This document shows positions 34,936 through 44,081 of a stretch of DNA of 64,000 nt, piece after piece. How positions within the stretch are numbered: the stretch's first letter is position 1; each line of letters begins with the position of its first letter. The stretch spans positions 31,399 to 95,398 of the forward strand of contig NZ_AKFJ01000110.1 in the NCBI RefSeq assembly GCF_000272475.1, given 5' to 3'. Both the position numbers and the translations under genes were made by a program. Under the pieces are notes generated by a model that had not been told where the DNA came from, did no database searches, and was given only the letters and a program-made list of their open reading frames with translations. Source of the DNA: Novosphingobium sp. Rr 2-17 (GTDB lineage Bacteria; Pseudomonadota; Alphaproteobacteria; Sphingomonadales; Sphingomonadaceae).

Positions 34936-35612
34936 GCCTTCAGCAAATATCCCATGCCGCGCATCGTCGCGATCGGGTCTTCTTCCCCGTTTTGCGCCAG
35001 TTTGAGCCGCAATTGCCGGACGTGGGCGTCGACGATGTTGGTGGTGGGCATGAAATCGTAGCCCCAGATCCGCTCGATCAGCATCTGGCGCGTCACGACG
35101 GTTCCGGCATTGCGCGCCAGTTCCAGCAGCAGCTTGAACTCGGTCTGCGAGAGTACCAGCGGCCGCCCGCCCCGCCAGGCGAGCACGCGCGAAGGGCTGA
35201 CGACGATGTCTCCGGCAGCAACCGTATCGGCAGGCTTCTCGCTGGTGCGCCGAGCCCGCAGCAAGGCGTTGAGCCGGGCGTTGAGTTCTAACGGATCGAC
35301 CGGCTTGACCACATAATCGTCAGCGCCAGCCTCTAATCCTTCAACTTTATCAACGGTTTGCCCCAATGCGGTGAGCATCAGCACCGGCACCATCATGCCG
35401 TCTTCGCGAAACTGGCGCACCACGGTGGGGCCGTCCATTGTCGGGAGCATCCAGTCCAGGATCACGGCGTCGAACGCCCGGCGGCTCACCTCGGCGAGCG
35501 CTGCGGGCCCGTCATCGACGGCATGCACGTCGTGGCCGAACTGAGTCAGTTGTTCGGCAAGTTGACGCCGTAGCTGCCGGTCGTCCTCGACCAGGAGAAT
35601 TTGCAAGCTCAT
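34932..35612 (-). CDS. OmpR-family response regulator
   Basis: A 226-residue two-domain response regulator. The receiver domain has the acidic pair Asp10-Asp11, the phospho-acceptor Asp53 (ILDWMLP), Thr81 and Lys103 (VVKPVDP). The C-terminal winged-helix DNA-binding domain runs from about 130 (LSQTEFKLLLELARNAGTVVTRQMLIERIWGYDF...VDAHVRQLRLKL). The ATG at 35612 gives the exact family N-terminus; upstream frame is rejected. It is co-transcribed with the kinase gene and divergent from tetR. Confidence 0.94.
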   Translation of the reverse strand: MSLQILLVEDDRQLRRQLAEQLTQFGHDVHAVDDGPAALAEVSRRAFDAVILDWMLPTMDGPTVVRQFREDGMMVPVLMLTALGQTVDKVEGLEAGADDYVVKPVDPLELNARLNALLRARRTSEKPADTVAAGDIVVSPSRVLAWRGGRPLVLSQTEFKLLLELARNAGTVVTRQMLIERIWGYDFMPTTNIVDAHVRQLRLKLAQNGEEDPIATMRGMGYLLKA

Positions 35613-35721
35613 GCTGGCTGTGGCCGCCTTGTAATGCGATAAAGTGTCGATAACGCGTCGATAGCGATGCACCAGCCAAGATGCCAGCGTATCGCTCTAT
35701 CTTCGAAGCAAAGCTGGGCCG

Positions 35722-35750
35722 TGGACAAGCCCGATGTCGCTCACTATATA
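35722..35750 (+). promoter_or_regulatory. Predicted tetR promoter (-35 TGGACA, -10 TATATA)
   Basis: TGGACA at 35722-35727 and TATATA at 35745-35750 are separated by 17 bases. The expected transcription start is about 35757, only a few bases before the ATG at 35760, so the messenger would be almost leaderless. The -10 box runs directly into the TetR-type operator. Confidence 0.5.
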
Positions 35751-35761
35751 CCGATCGGTAT
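35748..35761. promoter_or_regulatory. TetR-type operator 1 at the tetR start
   Basis: ATACCGATCGGTAT is a perfect 14-base palindrome that overlaps the predicted -10 box and the first base of the tetR start codon. The same TACC-N4-GGTA-TGAAA pattern recurs twice before the efflux genes, which argues for autoregulation by the adjacent TetR. Confidence 0.7.
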
Positions 35762-36371
35762 GAAAATAGAATCGTGTTCCTTAAGAGGCCGTCCGCGCGA
35801 GTTTGATCCCGACGCGGCACTGGCGGCCGCGCTGCAGGTGTTCTGGCAGCGGGGATACGATGGCGCATCGCTGTCCGATCTGACCGAGGCGATGGGCATC
35901 ACCAAGCCCAGCCTCTATTCCTGCTTCGGCAACAAGGAAGAGCTGTTTCGCCGGGCGCTGGAACTCTACGAGCGCGACAAGCTGTGCTACACCCGCTCTG
36001 CACTGGAAGCGGAGACGGCCAAGGGCGTGGCCGAGCGGTTTCTGCGAGGCACCGTTGCCCTCCAGCGTGACGACGACAAGGACACTCGGGCGTGCCTGGG
36101 CGTCATCAGCCTGGTCGCTTGCACCACCCAGGCCGAATCGATCCGCGACCAGGTAAAGGCACGGCAGGCATCCTCCACTCGCGCGTTGATCGAGCGGTTC
36201 GAGCGGGCCCAGCAGGAAGGCGATTTCCCGGCGGATCTCAAACCCGATGCACTGGCCGCCTACCTCTATGCGGTCCTTCAAGGCATGGGCGTACAATCCA
36301 GCAGCGGCGCATCGATTGAGCAGTTGGAACAACTGGTGGAAACCACCCTCGCCGTATGGCCGGGGCGCTGA
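35760..36371 (+). CDS. TetR/AcrR family repressor of the adjacent efflux operon
   Basis: A 203-residue TetR-family regulator. The N-terminal helix-turn-helix reads ALQVFWQRGYDGASLSDLTEAMGITKPSLYSCFGNKEELFRRAL, and the C-terminal domain is the TetR_C type seen near efflux pumps. The ATG at 35760 gives a compact N-terminus (MKIESCSLRGRPREFDPD); a longer frame from 35667 runs through the promoter and operator. It likely represses itself and the RND operon 343 bases downstream through three shared operator sites; the inducing ligand is unknown. Confidence 0.92.
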   Translation: MKIESCSLRGRPREFDPDAALAAALQVFWQRGYDGASLSDLTEAMGITKPSLYSCFGNKEELFRRALELYERDKLCYTRSALEAETAKGVAERFLRGTVALQRDDDKDTRACLGVISLVACTTQAESIRDQVKARQASSTRALIERFERAQQEGDFPADLKPDALAAYLYAVLQGMGVQSSSGASIEQLEQLVETTLAVWPGR

Positions 36372-36393
36372 GCCAGATGAACGGCAAATAAAT

Positions 36394-36405
36394 TACCAAC
36401 CGGTA
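36394..36405. promoter_or_regulatory. TetR-type operator 2
   Basis: TACCAACCGGTA followed by TGAAAATCGG matches operator 1 in the TACC-N4-GGTA-TGAAA pattern. It ends ten bases upstream of the predicted -35 box of the efflux promoter. Confidence 0.65.
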
Positions 36406-36415
36406 TGAAAATCGG

Positions 36416-36443
36416 TTGACGCTTTACGACCTTTCATTATATA
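36416..36443 (+). promoter_or_regulatory. Predicted RND efflux operon promoter
   Basis: TTGACG (36416-36421) and TATATA (36438-36443) are separated by 16 bases. Operator 2 lies just upstream and operator 3 overlaps the end of the -10 box, an arrangement suited to repression. Confidence 0.6.
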
Positions 36444-36453
36444 CCAGCCAGTA
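36442..36453. promoter_or_regulatory. TetR-type operator 3
   Basis: TACCAGCCAGTA followed by TGAAATCGG is a slightly weaker copy of operators 1 and 2. It overlaps the -10 region, where a bound repressor would block polymerase. Confidence 0.6.
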
Positions 36454-36714
36454 TGAAATCGGATGGGCAATGCCCGGAGGAAGATTATTGACGTATCGCA
36501 GCGGCAATTGCTGCTGTTCCTGACCGGTCGAACGCCGGGCAGGCCCTACACCTCTATTCAGGACTGATCGAACCCATCGCGCAGCTTGCGCGGGTGGGTC
36601 GGCGTCTTCGCACATCATCGTCACGGGAAGCCTGCGCTTTCCCAGACACACACGGCTTGCCGAGCGGCAGCGCCCTGCGCGGGGCAATGCCCTCTATTTC
36701 CACGGAGTTTGCGC

Positions 36715-37983
36715 GTGAACATGCTCACCCCCATCGACAACGATCACGCGGCCAAAGCCGAAGGCGGCGAGGCGCCAGCCCCGGAACGACGGTCCCATTG
36801 GCGCGCCGTCTCGATCGGCGCGATCGCCCTCGTGCTGGTCGCCGGTGCCGGCTGGAAGTACTTCGGCCAGAACAGCGCCGAAGCAGCGGTCGCCCCCATC
36901 GCCACTGTCGGCGTGGCCGCCCCGCTGATGCGCTCGGTCGTCCAGTGGGACGATTACATCGGTCGCTTCGCGCCGAGCCAGACGGTGGAAGTGCGTCCGC
37001 GCGTGTCCGGCCCGGTCACCGCGATCCACTTCAAGGACGGCGACACAGTCGCCAAAGGCCAGTTGCTGTTCACCCTGGACCAGCGCCCGTTCATGGCCCT
37101 GCTGGCCGAAGCGCGCGCCAATGTCGCCGCCGCCCGCAGCGCCTTGTCGCTGGCACAGGCCGACTATGCACGCGTCAAGCGGTTGACCGGGGACGAGGCG
37201 ATTTCGGCCAGCGAAGTCGATGGCTTGCGCTCACGCGTGCAATCGGCCCAGGCCGCGCTTGGCGCCGCCAATGCGCGGGCCACCCAGCGCGCGCTCGATG
37301 TCGAATTCACTCAGATCCGCGCCCCGATCTCGGGCCGTATTTCCGATCGCCGCGTCGATATCGGCAACCTGGTTTCCGGCGGCGATGCCACTGCCGCCAC
37401 CTTGATGACCACGATCAACGCGCTCAATCCGATCTACTTCACCTTCGATTCCTCCGAGGCGCTGTTCCTCAAGGCCCAGCGCGATCGCGCCACCGCGGCC
37501 GAGGTTGAAATCCGCCTTCAGGACGAGACCGACTATCGCTGGAAGGGCCGGCTGGACTTCACCGACAATGGCCTCGATCCGCGCTCCGGCACGATCAGGG
37601 GCCGCGCGGTGTTGACCAACCCCGGCTCGTTCCTGACGCCGGGCATGTTCGGCAACATGCGGTTGTCGCACGGCGGTAAGGCCAACGCGCTGCTGGTGCC
37701 GGACGAGGCGATCCAGTCCGATCAGGCACGCAAGACCGTGCTGGTGGTGGGCAAGGACGATGCCGTTACGGTCAAGGCCGTCACCCTTGGGCCGGTGGTG
37801 GATGGCCTGCGCGTCATCCGCTCCGGCCTGGCGCCGACCGACAAGGTGGTCGTGTCCAACGTCCAGGCCGCGATGCCGGGCGCCAAGGTCATGACTCGAC
37901 CGGAAAAGATCACCGCACAAGCCAGCACCGCAGCGCCGACCGCTGACGAGCCAGCCGCCGCACAAGTGACTTTCGCTCACTAG
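36715..37983 (+). CDS. RND efflux periplasmic adaptor subunit (membrane fusion protein)
   Basis: A 422-residue AcrA/MexA-type adaptor that links the inner-membrane pump to the outer-membrane channel. It has a short cytoplasmic N-terminus and one membrane anchor (about residues 30-47, AIALVLVAGAGWKYF). Then come the lipoyl-type halves (VRPRVSGPVTAIHFKDGDTVAKGQLLFTLDQRPF and IRAPISGRISDRRVDIGNLVSGG), a coiled-coil hairpin between them, and the beta-barrel and membrane-proximal domains. There is no lipobox. GTG at 36715 is seven bases from GGAG and is favoured over ATG at 36721. Confidence 0.93.
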   Translation: MNMLTPIDNDHAAKAEGGEAPAPERRSHWRAVSIGAIALVLVAGAGWKYFGQNSAEAAVAPIATVGVAAPLMRSVVQWDDYIGRFAPSQTVEVRPRVSGPVTAIHFKDGDTVAKGQLLFTLDQRPFMALLAEARANVAAARSALSLAQADYARVKRLTGDEAISASEVDGLRSRVQSAQAALGAANARATQRALDVEFTQIRAPISGRISDRRVDIGNLVSGGDATAATLMTTINALNPIYFTFDSSEALFLKAQRDRATAAEVEIRLQDETDYRWKGRLDFTDNGLDPRSGTIRGRAVLTNPGSFLTPGMFGNMRLSHGGKANALLVPDEAIQSDQARKTVLVVGKDDAVTVKAVTLGPVVDGLRVIRSGLAPTDKVVVSNVQAAMPGAKVMTRPEKITAQASTAAPTADEPAAAQVTFAH

Positions 37984-38056
37984 AAACACGGCGCTCACTA
38001 AAACCGGCGCGCACTAAAAATTCGGCGCGAACCAACAACCGCGCGCAAAACCGAAT
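37974..38056 (+). repeat. Degenerate 16/18-base repeats between pump genes
   Basis: CGCTCACTA, CGCTCACTA, CGCGCACTA, CGCGAACCA and CGCGCAAAA recur at 37974, 37992, 38008, 38026 and 38042, so spacing alternates 18 and 16. They fill the gap between adaptor and pump genes. The first copy is in the adaptor stop region. No function is evident. Confidence 0.5.
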
Positions 38057-38072
38057 CCAAGGGGCTTCCCTC

Positions 38073-41000
38073 ATGCGTTTCTCACGCTTCTTCATCGACC
38101 GCCCGATCTTCGCGGCGGTGATCGCGGTGCTCATCACCGTGGTCGGCGCGCTGGCCTTTATCGGCCTGCCCATCACCCAGTATCCCGATATCGTGCCGCC
38201 GACCGTCACGGTCGTGGCGCAGTATCCCGGCGCCTCTGCCGAAACCGTGGCCGAAACGGTCGCCGCGCCGATCGAGCAGGAAATCAACGGCGTCGACAAC
38301 ATGCTGTACCAGACCAGCCAGTCGACCGGCGACGGCAAGGTCACGATCACCGTCACCTTCAAGATCGGCACCGACCTTGATGCCGCGCAAGTCCTGATCC
38401 AGAACCGCGTCGCCATCGCCCAGCCGCGCCTGCCCGAAGAAGTGCAGCGCCTGGGCGTCGTGACGCGCAAGACTTCGCCGGACTTCCTGATGGTGGTGAA
38501 CCTGCAATCGCCCGATGGCACGTTCGATCGCAACTACTTGTCCAACTATGCCCTCACCCAAGTGAAGGACCGCCTGGCCCGCGTCGACGGCGTGGGCGAC
38601 GTGATCCTGTTCGGTTCGCGCGACTACGCCATGCGGGTGTGGATCGATCCGGGCCGCGCCGCTTCGATGAACCTGACAGCGGGCGAGATCGTCGCTGCCT
38701 TGCGCGCGCAGAACGTGCAGGTTTCCGCCGGTTCCATCGGCCAGCCGCCCTATGACAAGGGCGATGCCTTCCAGCTCGGCGTCGAAACGCAAGGTCGCCT
38801 CACCGATCCGCAGCAATTCGCCGATGTCGTCATTCGCACCGATGCGGATGGCCGCCAGGTGCGCGTGCGCGATGTCGCCCGCGTCGAACTGGGCGCGCAG
38901 GACTATGGCATCAACACGTACTTGTCGAACAAGCCTACCGTCGTCCTGGCGGTGATGCAGCGCCCCGGCTCCAACGCGCTGGGCGCGGCGGACAAGATCA
39001 AGGCCGAAATGGACACGATGGCCAAGTCCTTCCCCAAGGGCCTGGAATATTCGGTGATCTACAACCCCACCGAATTCATCAGCCAGTCGATCGACGCGGT
39101 CTATCACACGCTGTTCGAAGCGGTCGTGCTCGTCGTCATCGTCATCCTGGTGTTCCTCCAGAACTGGCGGGCGGCGGTCATCCCGATCATCGCGATCCCG
39201 GTCTCGCTGATCGGCACCGCAACGATGCTGGCGATGGTCGGCTATTCTCTCAACAACTTGTCCTTGTTCGGCCTGGTGCTGGCGATCGGCATCGTCGTGG
39301 ATGACGCGATCGTGGTGGTCGAAAACGTCGAGCGGAACATCGAGCTGGGGATGACCCCGCTCGAAGCCGCCCGCACGTCGATGGACGAAGTATCCGCCGC
39401 GCTGGTCGCGATCGTGCTGGTGCTATGCGCGGTGTTCGTACCGACGCTGTTCCTCACCGGTATCTCGGGTGCGTTCTACCAGCAATTCGCCGTCACCATC
39501 TCAACCGCGACGGTGATCTCGCTGTTGCTTTCACTCACTTTGTCTCCCGCCGCTGCCGCGCTGCTGCTGCGTGAAAAGCACGGCTCGGTCGCCAACGATC
39601 CGTCCGTGCCGCGCTGGCGGCGATTGCTCGCCAAGGCAGGCGATCGCTTCAACGCCGGGTTCGAGGCGATGAGCGCGCGCTACGGCAAGCTGACGCACTA
39701 CCTGGTCACGCGCCCCAAGAAGATGCTGATCGCCTATGCCGGCCTGATCGTGGCCACTGCCGGGCTGTTCTGGATCACGCCCAGCGGCTTCATCCCCGCG
39801 CAGGATCAGGGCTATTTCCTGGCCATCGTCCAACTGCCTTCGGGCGCCTCGCTGGAACGCACCGACAAGGTGACGCGCGAAGTCGCCGAGAAGATCCTGC
39901 CGATCAAGGGCCTGCGCGGTGCGGTGATGTTCGCCGGCTTCCACGGCCCGTCACAGACCGGCGCGCCCAACTCCGCCGCGATCTACTTCCCGTTCAAGAC
40001 CTTTGCCGAGCGCAAGGAAGAAGGCGTGACATACGCCGGGATCATGGAGGAGGCCGGCAAGGCTGTCGCCGGATACGACAAGGCACGCATCATTCTGGCA
40101 CCACCCCCGGTCATCCAGGGCATCGGCTCCGCCGGCGGCTATCGCCTGATGCTGCAGGATAAGCAGGGCCGGGGCTACGACGCGCTCAACAAAGTCGCCG
40201 GTGACATGATCGCCAAGATGAACCAGACGCCGGGACTCGCGCAGGTCTACACCTTGTTCGACGTGGGCACCCCGCGCATCTTCGCCGACGTCGATCGCCG
40301 CAAGGCCGATCTGCTGGGCGTCCCGCCCGAGCGCGTGTTCGAAGCGCTGCAGGTTTATCTGGGCTCCGCCTTCGTCAACGACTTCAACATGCTGGGCCGC
40401 ACCTATCGCGTGACCGCGCAAGCCGATGCCGCCCATCGCGGTTCGGTGGCGGACATCGCCAACTTGGAAACGCGCTCGACCTCGGGCCAGATGGTGCCGA
40501 TCGGATCGGTCGCGACCTTCAAGGACAAGACCGGCCCCTACCGCGTCGTGCGCTACAACCTGGCGCCTGCGGTGGAGATCGATGGCAGCACGGCGCCGGG
40601 GTATTCCTCGGGCCAGTCGCTGGCGACGATCGAGAAGATGACGCAAGCACTGCCCGCCGGCTACACCGGCGAATGGAGCGACATCGCCTATCAGCAGAGC
40701 CATGCGGGCAATACCGCTGGCCTGGTGTTCGGGATGGCGGTGTTCTTCGTCTTCCTGGTGCTGGCCGCGCAGTATGAAAGCCTGACGCTGCCACTGGCGA
40801 TCATCCTGATCGTGCCGATGTGTCTGTTCGCCGCGATGCTGGGCATCAACTTGCGAGGCATGGACAACAACGTGCTGACCCAGATCGGCCTCGTCGTCCT
40901 GATCGCGCTGGCCGCCAAGAACGCCATCCTGGTGGTGGAATTCGCCAAGCAGGCAGAGGACGATCGCGGGCTCTCGCCAATCGAGGCGGCGGTCTATGCG

Positions 41001-41261
41001 GCGCAGGCCCGGCTTCGTCCGATCCTGATGACCAGCTTCGCCTTCATCCTGGGCGCAGTGCCGCTGCTGATCGCCACCGGCGCCGGCGCGGAACTGCGGC
41101 AGGCGCTGGGCACGGCGGTGTTCTTCGGCATGACCGGCGTCACGGCGTTCGGCCTGCTGTTCACTCCCACCTTCTACGTCGTGTGCCGCAGCCTTGCCGG
41201 GCGCTTTGCCCGCAAGCCGCGTCACAAGGCGACCGACCCGGCCCTGCTGCCGGCGGAATGA
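38073..41261 (+). CDS. RND efflux pump inner-membrane permease (HAE1 family)
   Basis: A 1062-residue AcrB/MexB-type proton-driven multidrug exporter. It has the typical N-terminus MRFSRFFIDRPIFAAVIAVLIT, two large periplasmic loops and twelve transmembrane helices. The proton-relay aspartates are in GIVVDDAIVVVENVER, and the C-terminal helices include AAKNAILVVEFAKQ and the RLRPILMTSFAFILGAVPL signature. Length is standard. It lies between the adaptor and outer-membrane factor genes in one operon. An AAGGGG is placed before the ATG at 38073. The drug spectrum cannot be read from sequence. Confidence 0.96.
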   Translation: MRFSRFFIDRPIFAAVIAVLITVVGALAFIGLPITQYPDIVPPTVTVVAQYPGASAETVAETVAAPIEQEINGVDNMLYQTSQSTGDGKVTITVTFKIGTDLDAAQVLIQNRVAIAQPRLPEEVQRLGVVTRKTSPDFLMVVNLQSPDGTFDRNYLSNYALTQVKDRLARVDGVGDVILFGSRDYAMRVWIDPGRAASMNLTAGEIVAALRAQNVQVSAGSIGQPPYDKGDAFQLGVETQGRLTDPQQFADVVIRTDADGRQVRVRDVARVELGAQDYGINTYLSNKPTVVLAVMQRPGSNALGAADKIKAEMDTMAKSFPKGLEYSVIYNPTEFISQSIDAVYHTLFEAVVLVVIVILVFLQNWRAAVIPIIAIPVSLIGTATMLAMVGYSLNNLSLFGLVLAIGIVVDDAIVVVENVERNIELGMTPLEAARTSMDEVSAALVAIVLVLCAVFVPTLFLTGISGAFYQQFAVTISTATVISLLLSLTLSPAAAALLLREKHGSVANDPSVPRWRRLLAKAGDRFNAGFEAMSARYGKLTHYLVTRPKKMLIAYAGLIVATAGLFWITPSGFIPAQDQGYFLAIVQLPSGASLERTDKVTREVAEKILPIKGLRGAVMFAGFHGPSQTGAPNSAAIYFPFKTFAERKEEGVTYAGIMEEAGKAVAGYDKARIILAPPPVIQGIGSAGGYRLMLQDKQGRGYDALNKVAGDMIAKMNQTPGLAQVYTLFDVGTPRIFADVDRRKADLLGVPPERVFEALQVYLGSAFVNDFNMLGRTYRVTAQADAAHRGSVADIANLETRSTSGQMVPIGSVATFKDKTGPYRVVRYNLAPAVEIDGSTAPGYSSGQSLATIEKMTQALPAGYTGEWSDIAYQQSHAGNTAGLVFGMAVFFVFLVLAAQYESLTLPLAIILIVPMCLFAAMLGINLRGMDNNVLTQIGLVVLIALAAKNAILVVEFAKQAEDDRGLSPIEAAVYAAQARLRPILMTSFAFILGAVPLLIATGAGAELRQALGTAVFFGMTGVTAFGLLFTPTFYVVCRSLAGRFARKPRHKATDPALLPAE

Positions 41262-41272
41262 GGACACATACG

Positions 41273-42679
41273 ATGACCAAGCAATTCGCAACCTTACTCC
41301 TGGGCGCCACCGCGCTGTCGGCGTGCGCAGTGGGGCCGGACTATCACGCCCCCAAGGTGGCTCCGGTCGCTGCGGGAGCGTTCCAGAACACCGCCTCACC
41401 GCTGGTGACCACGGCGGCGGTGCAGGACCGCTGGTGGACGATGTACCACGACGCATTGCTCGATACGCTGGTGAGCGATGCGCTGGCCGCCAACACCGAC
41501 ATCCGGGTGGCAGTGGCGCGGATCGACAAGGCACGCGCCCAGCTTCGCGGCTCGCGCGCCGATCGCCTGCCGCAAAGCACCGTGTCCGCTTATAGCAACG
41601 GGGTACGCACGTCGCAGGCGCAGACCCAGACCGGCGCCGACCGCGAGAACTGGGTGAACGACGCCGGCATCAGCTTGTCCTACGAGATCGACTTGTTCGG
41701 CCGTGTGCGGCGCGGGGTCGAAGCCTCGCGCGGGGACTACGAAGCCGCGCAAGCCGACGCCGTTGGCGTGCGCAACGCGGTGATCGCCGATACCGTGCGC
41801 GCCTATCTGGATGCCACCACCTCAGCCGAACGCGTTGCGGTGGCGGGGCAAACGGTGGCGCTGCTCGACAACTCGATCCGCATCACCAACGCCCGGTTCG
41901 AAGCAGGCCGGTCCGACCGGCTCGACGTGGTGCGCGTGACCGCGCTGCGCGATCAGCAGAAGGCCCAGATCCCCAACCTGCTGGCCGATCGCGACACCGC
42001 CTTGTTGCGCCTCGCCACGCTGACCGGGCGGCCACCCGCTGACCTTCCCGCCCAAGTCCGCGCCGCCATCACCACGCCAACCTTGCGCGATCCGATCCCG
42101 GTCGGCGACGGCGCTGCCCTGATCGCCCGCCGCCCCGACGTCCACGCCGCCGAGCGCCGCCTCGCCGCCGAATCCGCGCGCATCGGTGTCGCTACTGCCG
42201 ATCTGTACCCGCGCATATCGCTGGGCGGCGGGATCGGCGGCAATGCGGCCAACACGGCGGACATCCTGGGCGGCGGTCCCTTGCGCTGGGTGATCGGCCC
42301 GCTCATCAGTTGGGCCTTCCCCAACCAGGAAGCGATCCGCGCCCGCATCAACGGCGCCAAGGCGGACAACGCTGCCGCACTCGCCACCTTCGATGGCACC
42401 GTGCTGACCGCGCTGGAGGAAACCGAACGCTCGCTGTCCGTCTACGGCCACGCGATCGAGCGCCAGCAACTGCTCATCTCCAGCCGCGACGAAGCGGCCC
42501 GCGCCGCCCGCATCAGCCTTGCCCGCCAACGCGAAGGCCGGATCGACTTCCTGACCGTGCTCGACGCCCAGCGCACCCTGGCTGATGCCGAAGCCGACCT
42601 CGTCGCCAGCCGCCGTGCGGTCGCTTTCGCGCAAGTCGATCTGTTCCGCGCCCTGGGAGGCGGTTGGAAGGCCGGCTGA
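41273..42679 (+). CDS. Outer-membrane efflux channel lipoprotein (NodT/OprM family)
   Basis: A 468-residue TolC-like outer-membrane factor completing the tripartite pump. The lipoprotein signal ends in the lipobox Leu15-Ser-Ala-Cys18 (ALSACAVGPDY). Both outer-membrane efflux repeats follow, including the typical YEIDLFGRVRRGVEASRGDYEAAQAD and LIARRPDVHAAERRLAAESARIGVATADLYPRISL. The ATG at 41273 is eight bases from AGGA. An in-frame ATG at 41258 overlapping the pump stop would add only five residues. Confidence 0.94.
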   Translation: MTKQFATLLLGATALSACAVGPDYHAPKVAPVAAGAFQNTASPLVTTAAVQDRWWTMYHDALLDTLVSDALAANTDIRVAVARIDKARAQLRGSRADRLPQSTVSAYSNGVRTSQAQTQTGADRENWVNDAGISLSYEIDLFGRVRRGVEASRGDYEAAQADAVGVRNAVIADTVRAYLDATTSAERVAVAGQTVALLDNSIRITNARFEAGRSDRLDVVRVTALRDQQKAQIPNLLADRDTALLRLATLTGRPPADLPAQVRAAITTPTLRDPIPVGDGAALIARRPDVHAAERRLAAESARIGVATADLYPRISLGGGIGGNAANTADILGGGPLRWVIGPLISWAFPNQEAIRARINGAKADNAAALATFDGTVLTALEETERSLSVYGHAIERQQLLISSRDEAARAARISLARQREGRIDFLTVLDAQRTLADAEADLVASRRAVAFAQVDLFRALGGGWKAG

Positions 42680-42821
42680 CCCGCAAACTCACGCCATCGC
42701 CAATTCCAAATTCGTCCGGGCGACGCTGCTACCAAGCATTCGTGGCCCGGACGACGCGATTGAGCGTCAGCGGCGGTTGTCCGCCGTCGTGCAGTTCGCC
42801 CCCGGGCGCCCCTTGAGCCCC

Positions 42822-44081
42822 TTAAGCATTGCGCAACCAGTCCACGAAATCGCCATAACAGCGATCGGCGCCGAAGTGGCGGTTCGCGGTTTCCAGCGCC
42901 CGTTCGCCAAGCCGTGCGCGCGCGCTCCGATCGCTGGCCAGTTCAAGGATATGGGCGGCAAATGCCTCTGGCTCGGGCGCTACCCGTACCGCGCCCGCGC
43001 AGACTTCCTCTACCCCCTGCAGGGTGACGGGCGTGGCGACGATGGCCTTGCCTTTCCCCAGCGCCTCTATCAGCTTGATCTTAAGGCCCGAACCGAACGT
43101 CAGCGGCGAGATGACGATGCCGGCAGAGGCGTAAAGCTCGTCCATCTTGTCCACGTATCCCAGCAAGCGGATGCCCTCAGCCGGCGCGCTTGAAAACGCC
43201 CGCCCCACGTTGCCGGCAACGTCCAGCTGGATCGCGGGCCGAGCGGCACGCAGCAGCGGCCAGACATGCTCTGCAAACCATTGCAGGCCCACGACATTGG
43301 GCGCGGTGTTGCTGGCGACGAACAGCAAGCGATCGTCCTCTCCCGGCTGGGTTGCCGCTACGGTTTGCGTGGCGAGAGGCGCCAGGATCGTCCTGACCTG
43401 CGGCACTTCACGCTTCAGAAAGGCCGCCTCTCCCGCCTGGATCGCAATGACGGCATCGGCGCGGCCCAGCAATGCGAGTTCGGTATCGCGATCCACCAGC
43501 GCCACCGAATCCGAACCTCCCCCTTCGCGGGCATGGAACAAGTCGTGCATGACGATCGCCGTGGGGCAATCCGGCAAGTCCGCGAACCCTGGCGCGCAGA
43601 ACATGTAATCCGCCACCGCCGTCAGCCCGTCGCCCGAAGCGACGCACGAACGCGCCGCACGGTGCAGCCAGGCATGATCGCGCGAAACCCAGGGTTGCGC
43701 GATCGCATAAGGCATCGGTACGTCGATCGTCCACGCTCCGCGCGCGCCGACCTTGCGCGCAACCGCCCGCAAAACCGCCATCGCTAATGACGCATAGACC
43801 TGGGGCCGAAGCGACACGCGATGCCGCCCGATCCGCACCAATCCCCGGATTGCGTGGGTCTGGAACACCTTCATTTCCGGCCGCATCGACAGCACCGGCC
43901 AACGCCCCGCCACGTCGGGCGAGGGCTGGAGAAGGTGCGGGACCAGCCCCGCCCCTCTGACCGCGCGGGCAAGGTCGATCAGGTAGGCTGAACTGCCGTT
44001 GATCGCCCCCACCAGGCGCTGGCGGCTGATGAAGATGACGTGCCCTGCCCTGCCACTATCCGTTCCAACTGTGCGTTCCAA
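42822..44081 (-). CDS. Glycosyltransferase family 1/4-like protein
   Basis: A 419-residue GT-B fold glycosyltransferase. The N-terminal domain starts HVIFISRQRLVGAINGSSAYLIDLARAVRGAGL, and the C-terminal donor-binding domain has LRAARPAIQLDVAGNVG, IVISPLTFGSGLKIKLIEALGKGKAIVATPVTLQGVE and a closing Arg-rich helix. The only start that keeps the N-terminal strand is TTG at 44081, because a TAG precedes it and the next ATG is far inside. The TTG lies within a 13-bp tandem repeat. Probably it adds a sugar during capsule or exopolysaccharide synthesis with the two divergent glycosyltransferases. Confidence 0.85.
   Translation of the reverse strand: MERTVGTDSGRAGHVIFISRQRLVGAINGSSAYLIDLARAVRGAGLVPHLLQPSPDVAGRWPVLSMRPEMKVFQTHAIRGLVRIGRHRVSLRPQVYASLAMAVLRAVARKVGARGAWTIDVPMPYAIAQPWVSRDHAWLHRAARSCVASGDGLTAVADYMFCAPGFADLPDCPTAIVMHDLFHAREGGGSDSVALVDRDTELALLGRADAVIAIQAGEAAFLKREVPQVRTILAPLATQTVAATQPGEDDRLLFVASNTAPNVVGLQWFAEHVWPLLRAARPAIQLDVAGNVGRAFSSAPAEGIRLLGYVDKMDELYASAGIVISPLTFGSGLKIKLIEALGKGKAIVATPVTLQGVEEVCAGAVRVAPEPEAFAAHILELASDRSARARLGERALETANRHFGADRCYGDFVDWLRNA

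Larger units (their letters stand above)
36372..36714 (+). other. Gene-free leader of the efflux operon
   Basis: This 343-base gap between tetR and the membrane-fusion gene contains two TetR-type operators and the predicted promoter near 36416-36443. Beyond these there is a ~260-base transcribed leader with no supportable gene. A GGAG at 36704-36707 serves the GTG start at 36715. Confidence 0.7.

Noticed and set aside
39951..41534. A 527-codon minus-strand frame over the RND pump end
   Set aside because: Histidine/glutamine/arginine-rich shadow of a certain pump gene.
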